Shown: piece by piece, positions 1 to 8,677 of the stretch
Numbering within the stretch: the stretch's first letter is position 1
Layout: every line of letters begins with the position of its first letter
Assembly (NCBI RefSeq): GCF_014705705.1
Contig: NZ_JACXLD010000001.1
Span: forward strand, 558,001 to 622,000
Source: Spongiibacter pelagi
GTDB taxonomy: Bacteria > Pseudomonadota > Gammaproteobacteria > Pseudomonadales > Spongiibacteraceae
Reading direction: 5' to 3'
DNA length: 64,000 nucleotides
Notes under the pieces: generated by a model
Seen by the model: only the letters and a program-made list of their open reading frames with translations
What the model was told of the DNA's origin: nothing
Database searches by the model: none
Translations under genes and position numbers: made by a program

Positions 1-2
1 AT

Positions 3-779
3 CCGGTCGCGGTAGAGCTTGGGCCGCTGGCGATTCACTGGTATGGCTTGATGTATTTAGGCGGCTTTCTGGCCGCGTGGTATTTGGGCAAGATGCGCAC
101 GCGTAAACCGTGGAGCCCGGTTAAAGAAGAGCAGATCGATGATCTGATTTTTTACGGGGCCATGGGAGTGATTCTCGGCGGTCGTGCCGGCTATGTGATT
201 TTTTATAACTTCGGTCAGTTTTTAGACGACCCGCTGTGGCTGTTTCGCATCTGGGAAGGTGGCATGGCTTTCCACGGTGGTTTGCTTGGCGTAATGATTG
301 CCATGTGGCTGTTTGCGCGCAAAATTGGCCAGCCGATGTTCGCGGTGTGGGATTTTATTGCGCCACTGGTGCCCATCGGTTTGGGACTGGGACGAATTGG
401 TAACTTTATTGGGCAGGAGTTGTGGGGGCGCCCGACTGATGCTTGGTACGGTATGTTGTTTCCGCGTGATCCCATGCAGTTGGCGCGTCACCCCTCGCAG
501 TTGTATCAAGCGGCGCTGGAAGGCTTGCTGCTGTTTTTGATTCTCTATTTTTACACCCGCAAGCCGCGTCCTTTGCTGGCGACATCAGGATTGTTTGGTC
601 TGTGTTATGGCTGCTTCCGATTCCTGGTTGAATTTGTGCGCGAGCCAGATGCCCATATTGGCATTGATGCTTTTGGCTGGATGACGCGCGGGCAGGAACT
701 GTCGCTGCCAATGATTATCGCGGGGGCGGCACTGATGATTTATGCTTACCGCCGTGAAGCGAAACAAGCGAGAGTGTGA
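3..779 (+). CDS. lgt: Prolipoprotein diacylglyceryl transferase, 5' truncated by window edge
   Basis: Lgt transfers diacylglycerol from phosphatidylglycerol to the lipobox cysteine of prolipoproteins in the inner membrane. The reading frame is open from base 3, and the residues before the first ATG ([14 protein letters not shown]) match the usual Lgt N-terminus, so the true start lies left of the window and the ATG at 48 is internal. Visible family motifs are the FHGG segment, the Lgt signature [14 protein letters not shown] and the HPSQLYQ motif, set among several hydrophobic helices. The stop lies one base before the thyA ATG, so lgt and thyA are probably co-transcribed, an arrangement common in gammaproteobacteria. 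The window contains at least two clear lipoprotein substrates. Confidence 0.97.
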   Translation, partial: PVAVELGPLAIHWYGLMYLGGFLAAWYLGKMRTRKPWSPVKEEQIDDLIFYGAMGVILGGRAGYVIFYNFGQFLDDPLWLFRIWEGGMAFHGGLLGVMIAMWLFARKIGQPMFAVWDFIAPLVPIGLGLGRIGNFIGQELWGRPTDAWYGMLFPRDPMQLARHPSQLYQAALEGLLLFLILYFYTRKPRPLLATSGLFGLCYGCFRFLVEFVREPDAHIGIDAFGWMTRGQELSLPMIIAGAALMIYAYRREAKQARV

Positions 780-780
780 A

Positions 781-1620
781 ATGCAGCAATATCTGAATTT
801 ATTGAAAGACGTCAGAGACAATGGCGTTGATAAGGGCGATCGCACGGGCGTGGGTACGCGCTCGGTGTTTGGTCGCCAGCTGCGTTTTGATCTGAACGAA
901 GGTTTTCCGCTGCTGACCACCAAGAAGGTTCATCTGCGCAGTATTATTTATGAGTTGCTCTGGTTTCTGAACGGCAGTTGCGACAATAACTGGCTGCGTG
1001 AACGCGGCGTGACCATCTGGGATGAATGGGCGCTGGAGAATGGCGATTTAGGGCCAATTTACGGCAAGCAGTGGCGGAGCTGGGCTTGCCCTGATGGCAG
1101 CACCATCGACCAGATTACCGAAGTGGTGGACATGATTCGTCGCAAACCGGATTCGCGCCGCCTACTGGTAAATGCGTGGAATCCCGCAGACTTGCCGAAT
1201 GAGTCGATCAGTCCGCAGGACAATGTGCGTGCGGGCCGTGCGGCGCTGCCGCCTTGTCATACGCTTTTTCAGTTTTATGTTGCCGAGGGCAAGCTGAGTT
1301 GTCAGCTCTACCAGCGCAGTGCCGATCTGTTTCTGGGCGTGCCATTTAATATTGCCAGCTATGCGCTGCTTACCCATATGATTGCCCAGCAGTGCGATCT
1401 TGGTGTGGGGGATTTTGTGCACACCTTTGGTGACTGTCATCTTTACCTCAACCATTTGACCGACGATATTGTGGAAGAGCAGTTGCGGCGTGAGCCGCGC
1501 GCACGGCCAACGCTCAAAATAAAAAGGCGTCCGGATTCGGTGTTCGATTACGACTTCGACGATTTTGAGTTCGAAAACTACGACCCTTATCCGGCGATAA
1601 AAGCGCCGATAGCGATTTAA
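781..1620 (+). CDS. thyA: Thymidylate synthase
   Basis: ThyA methylates dUMP to dTMP using methylene-tetrahydrofolate, giving dihydrofolate, which the next gene product (FolA) recycles. The ATG at 781 ([13 protein letters not shown]) matches the family N-terminus; an in-frame upstream start at 742 would only run into lgt. The catalytic cysteine lies in [12 protein letters not shown] at residue 159, against 146 in E. coli. The shift comes from an extra segment of about 13 residues (around [13 protein letters not shown]) just before it. The substrate-binding [19 protein letters not shown] segment and the C-terminal IKAPIAI are intact. The protein is 279 aa. It sits in an lgt-thyA-folA operon. 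Confidence 0.97.
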   Translation: MQQYLNLLKDVRDNGVDKGDRTGVGTRSVFGRQLRFDLNEGFPLLTTKKVHLRSIIYELLWFLNGSCDNNWLRERGVTIWDEWALENGDLGPIYGKQWRSWACPDGSTIDQITEVVDMIRRKPDSRRLLVNAWNPADLPNESISPQDNVRAGRAALPPCHTLFQFYVAEGKLSCQLYQRSADLFLGVPFNIASYALLTHMIAQQCDLGVGDFVHTFGDCHLYLNHLTDDIVEEQLRREPRARPTLKIKRRPDSVFDYDFDDFEFENYDPYPAIKAPIAI

Positions 1621-1623
1621 GTT

Positions 1624-2139
1624 ATGGCGGTCACGATCTGTCAAATTGTTGCCATGAACCACCAGCGGGTGATTGGTATTGAAAATCGCCTGCCTTGGCA
1701 TCTGCCTGCAGATTTGCAGCATTTCAAAAAAACCACGCTCGGCAAGCCGATTGTGATGGGGCGCAAAACCTGGGAGTCCTTGGGGCGGCCATTGCCCGGC
1801 CGCGAAAATATTGTGATTACCCGGCAGTCAGATTTTGTTGCTGAGGGTGCTCACGTTTGCGCTTCACTCGGTGCCGCGCTTGAGCTTGCGAGTGAGTTTG
1901 CAGAGCAGGCTGGGTTAGATGAGGTGATGGTGATTGGCGGTGCGCAAATCTACGCTGAAAGCCTTCCGCTCTGTCAGCGGCTCTACCTCACCGAAGTGGA
2001 TTATCCCCTTGAGGGAGATGCCCATTATCCAGAGCTGGATTTAGCACAATGGATGGAGTCTTCTCGAGAGTGTTACAACTCCGGCGATGATGGAGCGCCA
2101 AAGTATTGTTTCGTGACACTGGAACGAAATCCTACATAA
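1624..2139 (+). CDS. folA: Dihydrofolate reductase
   Basis: FolA reduces dihydrofolate to tetrahydrofolate with NADPH and is the trimethoprim target. The 171-aa chromosomal-type protein shows the expected landmarks: an IGIENRLPWHLPADLQHFK segment with the active-site acidic residue and PWHLP loop, the NADPH-binding MGRKTWESLG, VIGGAQIY near residue 105 and LYLTEVD. It begins 3 bases after the thyA stop, so translation is probably coupled. It ends about 80 bases before the predicted promoter of the next operon. No strong hairpin terminator was seen right after the gene. Confidence 0.97.
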   Translation: MAVTICQIVAMNHQRVIGIENRLPWHLPADLQHFKKTTLGKPIVMGRKTWESLGRPLPGRENIVITRQSDFVAEGAHVCASLGAALELASEFAEQAGLDEVMVIGGAQIYAESLPLCQRLYLTEVDYPLEGDAHYPELDLAQWMESSRECYNSGDDGAPKYCFVTLERNPT

Positions 2140-2221
2140 CAAGTCTGAAAACAAATTTGTGAAAGGGTTCTCAGTGGGTCGGGCTGGTTTTTCGCACGAT
2201 CCTGTAACCATATTTCACACA

Positions 2222-2250
2222 TTGGTAACAGAGCCAAGCTTAAATATTAT
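2222..2250 (+). promoter_or_regulatory. Predicted sigma-70 promoter of the TonB operon
   Basis: TTGGTA (2222-2227) and TATTAT (2245-2250) are separated by 17 bases, the ideal spacing for a housekeeping promoter. Transcription would start near 2257 and leave a leader of about 150 nt before the DUF3450 gene. No Fur-box-like sequence overlaps it, so iron control is not evident. Confidence 0.5.
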
Positions 2251-2287
2251 ATTACAAAACATTTAGCTTTCTCGTTGATTCTTCTAA

Positions 2288-2331
2288 ATGCCCGTGCTTA
2301 AAATAGCACCCGCTGTATGAAAGCACGGCAT
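2288..2331 (+). other. Stem-loop in the leader of the TonB operon
   Basis: ATGCCCGTGCTT (2288-2299) pairs with AAGCACGGCAT (2321-2331), leaving one bulged base and a 21-nt loop. No T-run follows, so it is not a classical terminator for folA. It lies in the predicted untranslated leader and could affect mRNA stability or translation. This is sequence geometry only. Confidence 0.4.
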
Positions 2332-2406
2332 CGCCTGCCGTACGGCTAAGAGAAGATAATAAGCTTTGCTTTCACTAAAACGTCCCAAATAGGAAAAGCG
2401 ATTCCC

Positions 2407-3243
2407 ATGAAAATGCATCGATTGAAAACAATCGCGCTTGCAGTCACTGCGACTGCCGGCGTATTGGCTGGATCGTCTGCTTTCGCCGCTGAGCAGCAAG
2501 CTGCTCCGGCTGCCGAAGCAGCACAACCCGCTAAGCCACTTGTTCCCGTAAGCCACGTGATCAAAGTGGGTGAGCGCCGCACCGCAGACGCTAAAAAGTC
2601 TCAAGTGCGTATCGACCGCCTGGCTGCTGAAACTGGCGACCTGTTGCAAGACTACAAAACTGTGATGAAGCAGGTTGACGGTCTGCGCGTGTACAACGCC
2701 CGTTTGGAAAAGCAAATCTCTAACCAGGTTCGCCGTATTGCCGGCCTGGAAAAGTCAGTTGCTGAAGCCACTGTTATCCAGCGTCAAATCGACCCGCTGC
2801 TGCAGCGCATGATCGACGGTCTGCAACAGTTCGTTGAGCTGGACGTGCCTTTCCACAAGGAAGAGCGTGAAGAGCGCATTGAATTCCTGATGAGCAACAT
2901 GGAGCGCTCCGACCTGAGCATCGCGGAGAAATTCCGCCAGGTTTTGGAAGCTTACAAAATCGAAAACGAATACGGCCGCAAAATCGACAGCTACGAAGGT
3001 GTAGCAATGGTTGATGGCGCTGAGCGCAACGTGAACTTCCTGCGTATCGGCCGCATTGGTCTGCTGTATCAAACAACTGACGGCGAGCACTCAGGTGCTT
3101 GGGACCAAGGTCAGCGTCAGTGGGTTGAACTGGATGCCGGTGATTACCGCGGCGCGATCCAAAAAGGTCTGCGCATTGCTCGTAAGCAAGCGTCTATCGA
3201 TATCATGAAACTCCCAGTTTCGGCTCCGGAGGCTGCTAAGTAA
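2407..3243 (+). CDS. DUF3450 periplasmic coiled-coil protein of TonB system
   Basis: This 278-aa exported protein belongs, by pattern, to the DUF3450 family that heads TonB2-type operons in Vibrio, Shewanella and relatives. An N-terminal signal peptide (MKMHRLKTIALAVTATAGVL, with cleavage probably after AFA) is followed by an Ala/Pro-rich linker. A heptad-like helical region runs through roughly residues 65-185 (for example DRLAAETGDLLQDYK and LEKQISNQVRRI). A C-terminal part contains RIGRIGLLYQT and WVELD. The stop overlaps the next ATG (TAATG), so the two genes are translationally coupled. Its exact role is not known. Position suggests a periplasmic partner of the long ExbB-like protein that follows. 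Confidence 0.85.
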   Translation: MKMHRLKTIALAVTATAGVLAGSSAFAAEQQAAPAAEAAQPAKPLVPVSHVIKVGERRTADAKKSQVRIDRLAAETGDLLQDYKTVMKQVDGLRVYNARLEKQISNQVRRIAGLEKSVAEATVIQRQIDPLLQRMIDGLQQFVELDVPFHKEEREERIEFLMSNMERSDLSIAEKFRQVLEAYKIENEYGRKIDSYEGVAMVDGAERNVNFLRIGRIGLLYQTTDGEHSGAWDQGQRQWVELDAGDYRGAIQKGLRIARKQASIDIMKLPVSAPEAAK

Positions 3244-4628
3244 TGAAACGTAATTTTTTGAAAGCCGCCGTTTTCGCAATTGGTGGCACAATCGCAATGG
3301 CCTCTGCTCCTTTGATGGCGCAAGAAGCCAAGTCTCTGGATGAGCTGCTGGAGCTGGTGAAGCAAGGTCACGTTAAAGACCTGCGCGAAGCTAAAGCCCG
3401 TGAGCAGCGTTTCATCAGTGCTCGTGCTGATCAGCAAGCAATGCTGAACCAAGGCAAGAACACACTGGCTGCTGAAGAGAAGCGTTCTGCAACTCTGGAA
3501 AAGCAGTTTGAAGAGAACGAATCTGTTATTAACGAAAAATCTCGTCAGCTTAAAGAGCGTCTGGGTACCCTGACTGAACTGTTTGGTCACCTGACTTCTA
3601 CTGCGGGCGACCTGCGTTCTAACTTCCAAAACTCGCTGATCAGCGTTCAGTATCCTGGCCGTGGTGATTTCATCGACAGCCTGATCGAAAAAATGTCTGG
3701 TGCTGAAGAGCTGCCAAGCATTGAAGAGATCGAGCGTATTTGGTTCGAACTGCAGCGTGAAATGACCGAGTCTGGTCGCGTTGTTAAATTCCGCACTGCA
3801 GTAACTAGCGCTGGCGGTGAGAAGAGCGAACAGGACGTTGTTCGTGTAGGTACCTTCAACCTGGTTAACGCCGACGGTGAATACCTGCGCTACAGCCCAG
3901 AAAACGGCTCTCTGCAAGTACTGGCTCGTCAGCCATCTGGCCCATACATGGGTTGGGCGGAAGAACTGGCTCAAACCGGCTCAGGCAATGCGGCTTTCGG
4001 TGTTGACCCAACAGGTCCTACTGGTGGTTCTTACCTGGCGGCGCTGATCGACAGCCCAACTCTGGAAGAGCGTTGGCACCAAGGTGGTGTGGTTGGTTAC
4101 GTAATCACTGCCGTTGGTGTGCTGTCTATGCTGATCGCGGTATGGCGCTTGATCGTTCTGTCTATCGAAGACATGAAAGTGAACAAGCAGCTTAAGAGCA
4201 GCAAAGCGATGGACAACAACTCTCTGGGTCGCGTACTGAAAGTACACGAAGAGAATCCAAGCATGGATTCCGAAACTCTGGAGCTGAAACTGTCTGAAGC
4301 GATCCTGAAAGAAACGCCACGTCTTGAGCGTTCTTTGAACCTGCTGAAGATCATTGCTGCGGTTGCACCGCTACTGGGTCTGCTGGGTACCGTAACCGGT
4401 ATGATCATCACCTTCCAGGCAATCACCATCTTTGGTGCGGGTGATCCAAAAGCAATGGCAGGTGGTATCTCTGGTGCACTGGTAACTACAGTACTGGGTC
4501 TGATCGTAGCGATCCCAACTGTACTGCTGCACACCTTCGTGAGCGGTCGCGCTAAGAAAATCCTGCACGTTCTGGACGAGCAGTCCACCGGCATCATTGC
4601 CGAGCACACTGAAGGACGCGCGGGGTAA
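3243..4628 (+). CDS. Long ExbB/TolQ-type proton channel with periplasmic extension (TtpC-like)
   Basis: At 461 aa this is twice the size of classical ExbB. It has a cleavable signal peptide (PLMAQEAKS), a large periplasmic domain with heptad repeats (roughly residues 25-270), then three membrane segments. The C-terminal MotA/TolQ/ExbB domain is clear: LLKIIAAVAPLLGLLGTVTGMI and GGISGALVTTVLGLIVAIPTV. This architecture matches TtpC, the extra component described for Vibrio TonB2 systems. It would take part in proton-driven TonB energisation and contact periplasmic partners. It is directly followed by a second, short ExbB. Confidence 0.88.
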   Translation: MKRNFLKAAVFAIGGTIAMASAPLMAQEAKSLDELLELVKQGHVKDLREAKAREQRFISARADQQAMLNQGKNTLAAEEKRSATLEKQFEENESVINEKSRQLKERLGTLTELFGHLTSTAGDLRSNFQNSLISVQYPGRGDFIDSLIEKMSGAEELPSIEEIERIWFELQREMTESGRVVKFRTAVTSAGGEKSEQDVVRVGTFNLVNADGEYLRYSPENGSLQVLARQPSGPYMGWAEELAQTGSGNAAFGVDPTGPTGGSYLAALIDSPTLEERWHQGGVVGYVITAVGVLSMLIAVWRLIVLSIEDMKVNKQLKSSKAMDNNSLGRVLKVHEENPSMDSETLELKLSEAILKETPRLERSLNLLKIIAAVAPLLGLLGTVTGMIITFQAITIFGAGDPKAMAGGISGALVTTVLGLIVAIPTVLLHTFVSGRAKKILHVLDEQSTGIIAEHTEGRAG

Positions 4629-4634
4629 TAAGCG

Positions 4635-5162
4635 ATGTACCAAATCAATGAATGGGTTGAGATCATTCGGCGATTCATGGATGCAGGTGGCGATGTGCTC
4701 TGGGCCATCGCCGGCCTCACCTTCGTCATGTGGACTCTAGCTCTTGAGAGAGTTTGGTATTACAAGTTCGGCCTTGGTAAAGACGTAAGTAGCGCAGTAA
4801 ACACTTGGGAGGCACGCTCAGAGCGTAAATCCTGGAATGCGCACCAGATTCGCGAAAAGCTGATTTCAGAGGCTTCTCTGAAAATCCAAGCGAATCTGCC
4901 GATGATTCAGACCATGGTAGCGCTTTGTCCGCTGCTGGGTCTGCTCGGTACGGTAACCGGTATGATTGAAGTATTTAACATCATGGCGGTAACAGGTGGC
5001 GGTGACGCCAAATCCATGGCTGGCGGTGTTTCCAAAGCAACAATCCCGACAATGGCGGGTATGGTTGCAGCTCTGTCGGGCGTGTTTATCAATACTTATA
5101 TCACCAGTATTGCTAGCCGCGAGACCGAGCTTCTGGAAGACCATCTGACAACCGATCACTAA
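4635..5162 (+). CDS. exbB: ExbB-type proton channel subunit (TonB2 system)
   Basis: This 175-aa short ExbB forms, with ExbD, the inner-membrane proton channel that energises TonB. One membrane segment near residues 18-36 is followed by a cytoplasmic stretch. The family core comes next: MVALCPLLGLLGTVTGMIEVF around residues 94-114 and GVSKATIPTMAGMVAALSGVF. It starts 6 bases after the long ExbB gene and ends 10 bases before exbD, which indicates an operon. Its core closely resembles that of the preceding long protein, which suggests the two arose by duplication. Confidence 0.93.
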   Translation: MYQINEWVEIIRRFMDAGGDVLWAIAGLTFVMWTLALERVWYYKFGLGKDVSSAVNTWEARSERKSWNAHQIREKLISEASLKIQANLPMIQTMVALCPLLGLLGTVTGMIEVFNIMAVTGGGDAKSMAGGVSKATIPTMAGMVAALSGVFINTYITSIASRETELLEDHLTTDH

Positions 5163-5172
5163 GAGAAAAAGC

Positions 5173-5577
5173 ATGAGAAAGCACAGCAAAGGAGCCGAGG
5201 AATCCTCCGGCGAAATCGACCTGACGCCGATGCTCGACGTGGTATTTATCATGTTGATCTTCTTTATCGTCACGGCGTCTTTTATTAAAGAAGCGGGCGT
5301 TGAGGTTAACCGTCCCGAGGCATCCACCTCGAGCAAGAAAGAAAACGTCAATATTCTGATTGCAGTTACTGGTACCAATGAAATCTGGATCGACAAGCGC
5401 CGTGTAGACAAGCGCGCTGTTCGCTCCGTTGTCGAGCGTATGCACGCTGAAAACCCGAAAGGTGCTGTGGTTATTCAGGCTGATAAAGCCTCGAATACTG
5501 AAACAGTGGTTTCGGTTTTGGATTCCAGCCGCGCGGCTGGGGTATACGACGTTTCATTGGCTACTGAAGATAACTAA
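5173..5577 (+). CDS. exbD: ExbD-type biopolymer transport protein
   Basis: This 134-aa protein has a short cytoplasmic N-terminus, a single membrane helix and a periplasmic domain. The helix carries the protonatable aspartate in DLTPMLDVVFIMLIFF. The periplasmic domain ends in VVSVLDSSRAAGVYDVSLAT, typical of ExbD/TolR. With ExbB it converts the proton gradient into movement of TonB. The start follows AAGAGAAAAAGC within the operon. Confidence 0.94.
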   Translation: MRKHSKGAEESSGEIDLTPMLDVVFIMLIFFIVTASFIKEAGVEVNRPEASTSSKKENVNILIAVTGTNEIWIDKRRVDKRAVRSVVERMHAENPKGAVVIQADKASNTETVVSVLDSSRAAGVYDVSLATEDN

Positions 5578-5582
5578 TCGAT

Positions 5583-6188
5583 ATGAATATTCGACTTCTG
5601 ATCGGTGCCGCACTGGCATTTGTGGTGACAGCAGCGCTGTTCATCATCATGCCATATCTGATCGAGTCAGCTGACAAAACCCTGGACGACAAGCCCCGGA
5701 CCAAGTTGGCCGATATTCAGATGCCGGACACCAAAATTGAGGCAATGCGGGACTCTAAACCCGAGAAACCCAAGCAGCCGGAAGAGCCGCCACCAGATAT
5801 GGAACAGCCGGAGATGGAAGACATCAACCCGGATCTGGAGGCAGTGAATATGGCGCCAGCACAAGCGTTGGATATGACCAATACAGCAGGCGGTTTGTCA
5901 GCCTCTGACGGTGAATATCTGCCAATTGTTAAGGTTGCTCCTATTTACCCACGTCGGGCACAGAGCCGCGGTATCACCGGTTACTGTACTGTTCAGTACA
6001 CCGTAACTAAATCAGGTACTACGCGCGACATCATGCCAGTTGAGGGTGAGTGTCAACCGCCGGGCTATTTCGAAAGTGCTTCTGTTAAAGCCGCTGCGAA
6101 ATTTAAATATAAACCGCGTGTTGTGGACGGTGAGCCAATTGAGGTTCCAGGCATCCAGAACCGCTTCACCTACGAGTTGGAAAAATAA
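5583..6188 (+). CDS. TonB-family energy transducer
   Basis: This 201-aa inner-membrane-anchored protein has one N-terminal helix (residues about 4-27), an acidic and Pro-rich linker (KPEKPKQPEEPPPDMEQPEM) spanning the periplasm, and a C-terminal TonB domain. The domain shows YPRRAQSRGITGYCTVQYTV and the final FTYELEK. It contacts TonB boxes of outer-membrane receptors and carries energy from ExbBD. The short proline region resembles TonB2 rather than classical TonB1. The stop overlaps the next ATG by one base. Confidence 0.92.
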   Translation: MNIRLLIGAALAFVVTAALFIIMPYLIESADKTLDDKPRTKLADIQMPDTKIEAMRDSKPEKPKQPEEPPPDMEQPEMEDINPDLEAVNMAPAQALDMTNTAGGLSASDGEYLPIVKVAPIYPRRAQSRGITGYCTVQYTVTKSGTTRDIMPVEGECQPPGYFESASVKAAAKFKYKPRVVDGEPIEVPGIQNRFTYELEK

Positions 6189-7561
6189 TGTCCGATCACT
6201 TGTACACGAAAAAATCGCGTCCAGTGCTGGCCAGTATGGTTTGTTCCATCGCTCTGGGTGCGGCGGTAACCTTCGCGCTGCCATTGGTAAGCACCGCGCT
6301 GTCTCCTGTAATGGGTAGCAGCGTCGGTATTGCTCAGGCAGCCGAAGATGCCAAGCCCAAGAGAAGCACTCGCCGTACACCAGCGATTCGCGCAAAAGTC
6401 TTTGAAAAGCTGAATGAAGCGCAGGTTGCCGCAGAAGAGAAACGCTATAAAGATGCTATTAAGCTTCTTAATGATCTGCGTGACACTTCCGGTAAAAATG
6501 CGCTGAACAGCTATGAGCTAGCTAACCTCTACAACCTCTATGCGTTCGTTTACTTCACCATTGAAGATTACGACAATGCATTGAAGGCCTATCTGAATGT
6601 TGTAAAACAGCCAGATATTCCTGAGGCCATGGAGCTGAACACCAAGTTCACCATCGCTCAGTTGTACTTTGTAAAAGAAGATTACAACGGCGGTGTTAAA
6701 ACCCTGCTGGAATGGTTTAAAGCCAAGAAAGATTTGGGTGAAGATCCGGGTGCCAATGCTTACGCACTGCTGGCGCAGGGTTACTACCAGCTCAAAGATT
6801 TGACCAAAGCACTTAAATACATTGAAGTGGCCATTGATGATTATCAAAGCCGCGGCAAAGTACCTAAAGAGCAATGGTGGGGTCTGCAGCGTTATCTGTA
6901 CTACGAGAAAAACAACATCGATAAGGTGATTGCGATTCTCGAAGAGTCGATGAAGCACTACCAGAAGAAAGCCTACTGGTTGCAACTCTCGGCGATGTAC
7001 AACGAGAAAAAGCGTGACTCAGATGCAACCGCTGCGATGGAAGCTGCTTACGAGCAAGGCCTGCTGACTGGCGACAAAGAACAGATCAATATGGCGTATC
7101 TGTTCCTGTCACAGGAAGTGCCTTACAAGGCTGCCAAAGTGCTGGATAAAGGCATTAAAGATGGGACTATCCCTTCAACTTCTAAAAACCTTGAGCTGCT
7201 AGGTAATGCTTGGCGCCAGGCGCAAGAAGTGAAGAAAGCGATTCCAGAAATGGAAAAAGCGGCGGCGAAATCCGATAAGGGTGAGCTGTGGTCTCGTTTG
7301 GGTAACATCTACCTCGACAATGATGAGTTTGAAAAAGCGGAAGATGCGCTGGAGAATGCCTTCAAAAAAGGTGGCCTCAAGCGTCCGGAGCAAGCTTTCC
7401 TTGTCTTGGGTATGGCTCGATATAATCTGAAAAAGTACGATGGTGCTAAGAAAGCGTTTAAAGAAGCGCTGAAAAGTGACAGTACTAAAGATTATGCCAA
7501 GCAGTGGATGACCTTTATGGATCGCGAGCTGGCTCGCCAAGCCGCACTGGCTGACGGCTGA
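6188..7561 (+). CDS. TPR-repeat protein of TonB2 operon
   Basis: This 457-aa protein has an N-terminal hydrophobic export segment (about residues 13-52, ending at an AQA/AED-like cleavage site) followed by successive tetratricopeptide repeats. Repeats with the typical A-x-Y-x-L/A-x-x-Y spacing are visible, for example YKDAIKLLNDLRD, YDNALKAYLNVV, LTKALKYIEVAI, FEKAEDALENAF and YDGAKKAFKEAL. TPR proteins of this kind close TonB2 operons in marine gammaproteobacteria; in Vibrio such a protein is needed for some receptors. It probably acts as a periplasmic scaffold between TonB complex and envelope. A strong terminator follows. Confidence 0.86.
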   Translation: MSDHLYTKKSRPVLASMVCSIALGAAVTFALPLVSTALSPVMGSSVGIAQAAEDAKPKRSTRRTPAIRAKVFEKLNEAQVAAEEKRYKDAIKLLNDLRDTSGKNALNSYELANLYNLYAFVYFTIEDYDNALKAYLNVVKQPDIPEAMELNTKFTIAQLYFVKEDYNGGVKTLLEWFKAKKDLGEDPGANAYALLAQGYYQLKDLTKALKYIEVAIDDYQSRGKVPKEQWWGLQRYLYYEKNNIDKVIAILEESMKHYQKKAYWLQLSAMYNEKKRDSDATAAMEAAYEQGLLTGDKEQINMAYLFLSQEVPYKAAKVLDKGIKDGTIPSTSKNLELLGNAWRQAQEVKKAIPEMEKAAAKSDKGELWSRLGNIYLDNDEFEKAEDALENAFKKGGLKRPEQAFLVLGMARYNLKKYDGAKKAFKEALKSDSTKDYAKQWMTFMDRELARQAALADG

Positions 7562-7593
7562 TCTTAAACTTCTGGTTTAATGTATTTATGACT

Positions 7594-7617
7594 AAGGCGC
7601 CTTTTGGCGCCTTTTTT
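7594..7617 (+). terminator. Rho-independent terminator of TonB operon
   Basis: The stem AAGGCGCC/GGCGCC with a TTTT loop is followed by six T residues, 33 bases after the TPR gene stop. Confidence 0.9.
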
Positions 7618-7697
7618 GTTTTCGGCTTGTTTTTGAGAAAACAATAGAGACAGCTATAGTTAAAAAATAAAAGCCAGTTAATGAGCCGGGGGAATGT

Positions 7698-8663
7698 TTG
7701 AAGAGATGGATTTTTCTGACAGCAGTCAGCTTCTTATATTTAGGTCAGCCTCTGTTTGCGGAAGAGCTCAACGAGCAGGGCGCATTAACGCGCACATGGA
7801 ATGCCGCTGAGACTATGCGCGATGTGTGGTCGACCCGCTGGGTGGGCTTCGCGGAGAATATCGACCACTACTTGTCTGGCAGTCCCGATGAGCCAGTTAG
7901 CCCAGAGGACAATCGTAGTTATTTAAAATTACAGTTGCGGCAGAGCTTCCTTAAAGTCGGTGAGCAGCAAAGCGATGTCAGGCTGCGTGCCAAGGTGGAT
8001 TTGCCGAATACCGAACAACGACTGAAGCTGTTCTTTAGCAGTGACCCAGACAGCGAGTCTGATGTGTCAGAAAGAAGCAGTAGTCTGTCATCCGGTGAGC
8101 GTGTTCGGCGGGATGGTTCGGTGGCGGGTTTAGAGTTGGCACCGCAAAGTCCTTGACATCAATGGAAGCGTTCAATGCGGGTGGGGGCAAAATTGCGCTC
8201 GTCATTGGTTCCCTACACTCGGTTAAGATTTCAAAGAAAATACAATGAACACGCCGGTTGGCTGCCAGTGTTTAACCAAGAATTCGCCTACTTTCACGAT
8301 AACGGCTGGGAAGAAACTTCTGAACTCAGGCTGGTTCGCCAAGTGAATGAGCGTACCAATTTAAGTTATCTGAATTCGCTGGAGTTTCAGGATAGAAATA
8401 ACTACTTTAGCAATCTCCAGTTGTTCACAGTGCACCGAAAAATAAATGAGAAGTGGTCACGGGATTTTCGTCTTGGCGCGATTTACTCTAGTCAAAACGG
8501 GGGGCAGGCTGATCGCTATTTCAGTCAGCTTAATTTTTATCAAAAAGTGCATGAAGACTGGGTGTTTTTTGCCGTGAGCCCGGAGCTTTATTACGACCGG
8601 GAGAATGCGTGGAAGTCCGCCTATGCGCTCAACTTCCGTTTCGATGTCTATTTTTCAGAATAA
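7698..8663 (+). pseudogene. Outer-membrane barrel protein gene with in-frame TGA stop
   Basis: The first part reads from a TTG start (MKRWIFLTAVSFLYLGQPLFA, a signal peptide, preceded by GGGGGAA) and stops at TGA 8154-8156 after 152 codons. The same frame then stays open to 8663. The second part (PYTRLRFQRKY, SELRLVRQVNERTNLSYLN, FFAVSPELYYDRENAW) looks like amphipathic beta strands ending in a barrel. The first part (YLKLQLRQSFLK, RLRAKVDLPNTEQRLKLFF) reads as the start of the same protein. Joined, it would be about 320 codons. Bases just after the stop also read sensibly in the next frame (LDIN), so two compensating indels are an alternative to a simple nonsense change. It could be inactive, a sequencing error, or read through (TGA followed by C is a leaky context). 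Confidence 0.6.
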
Positions 8664-8677
8664 TAAAGAGGTGTGGT

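Noticed and set aside
3144-3974. Long minus-strand open frame (276 codons) opposite the long ExbB gene
   Set aside because: It mirrors a strongly coding region, has no start signal or family-like pattern, and the plus-strand gene is well supported.
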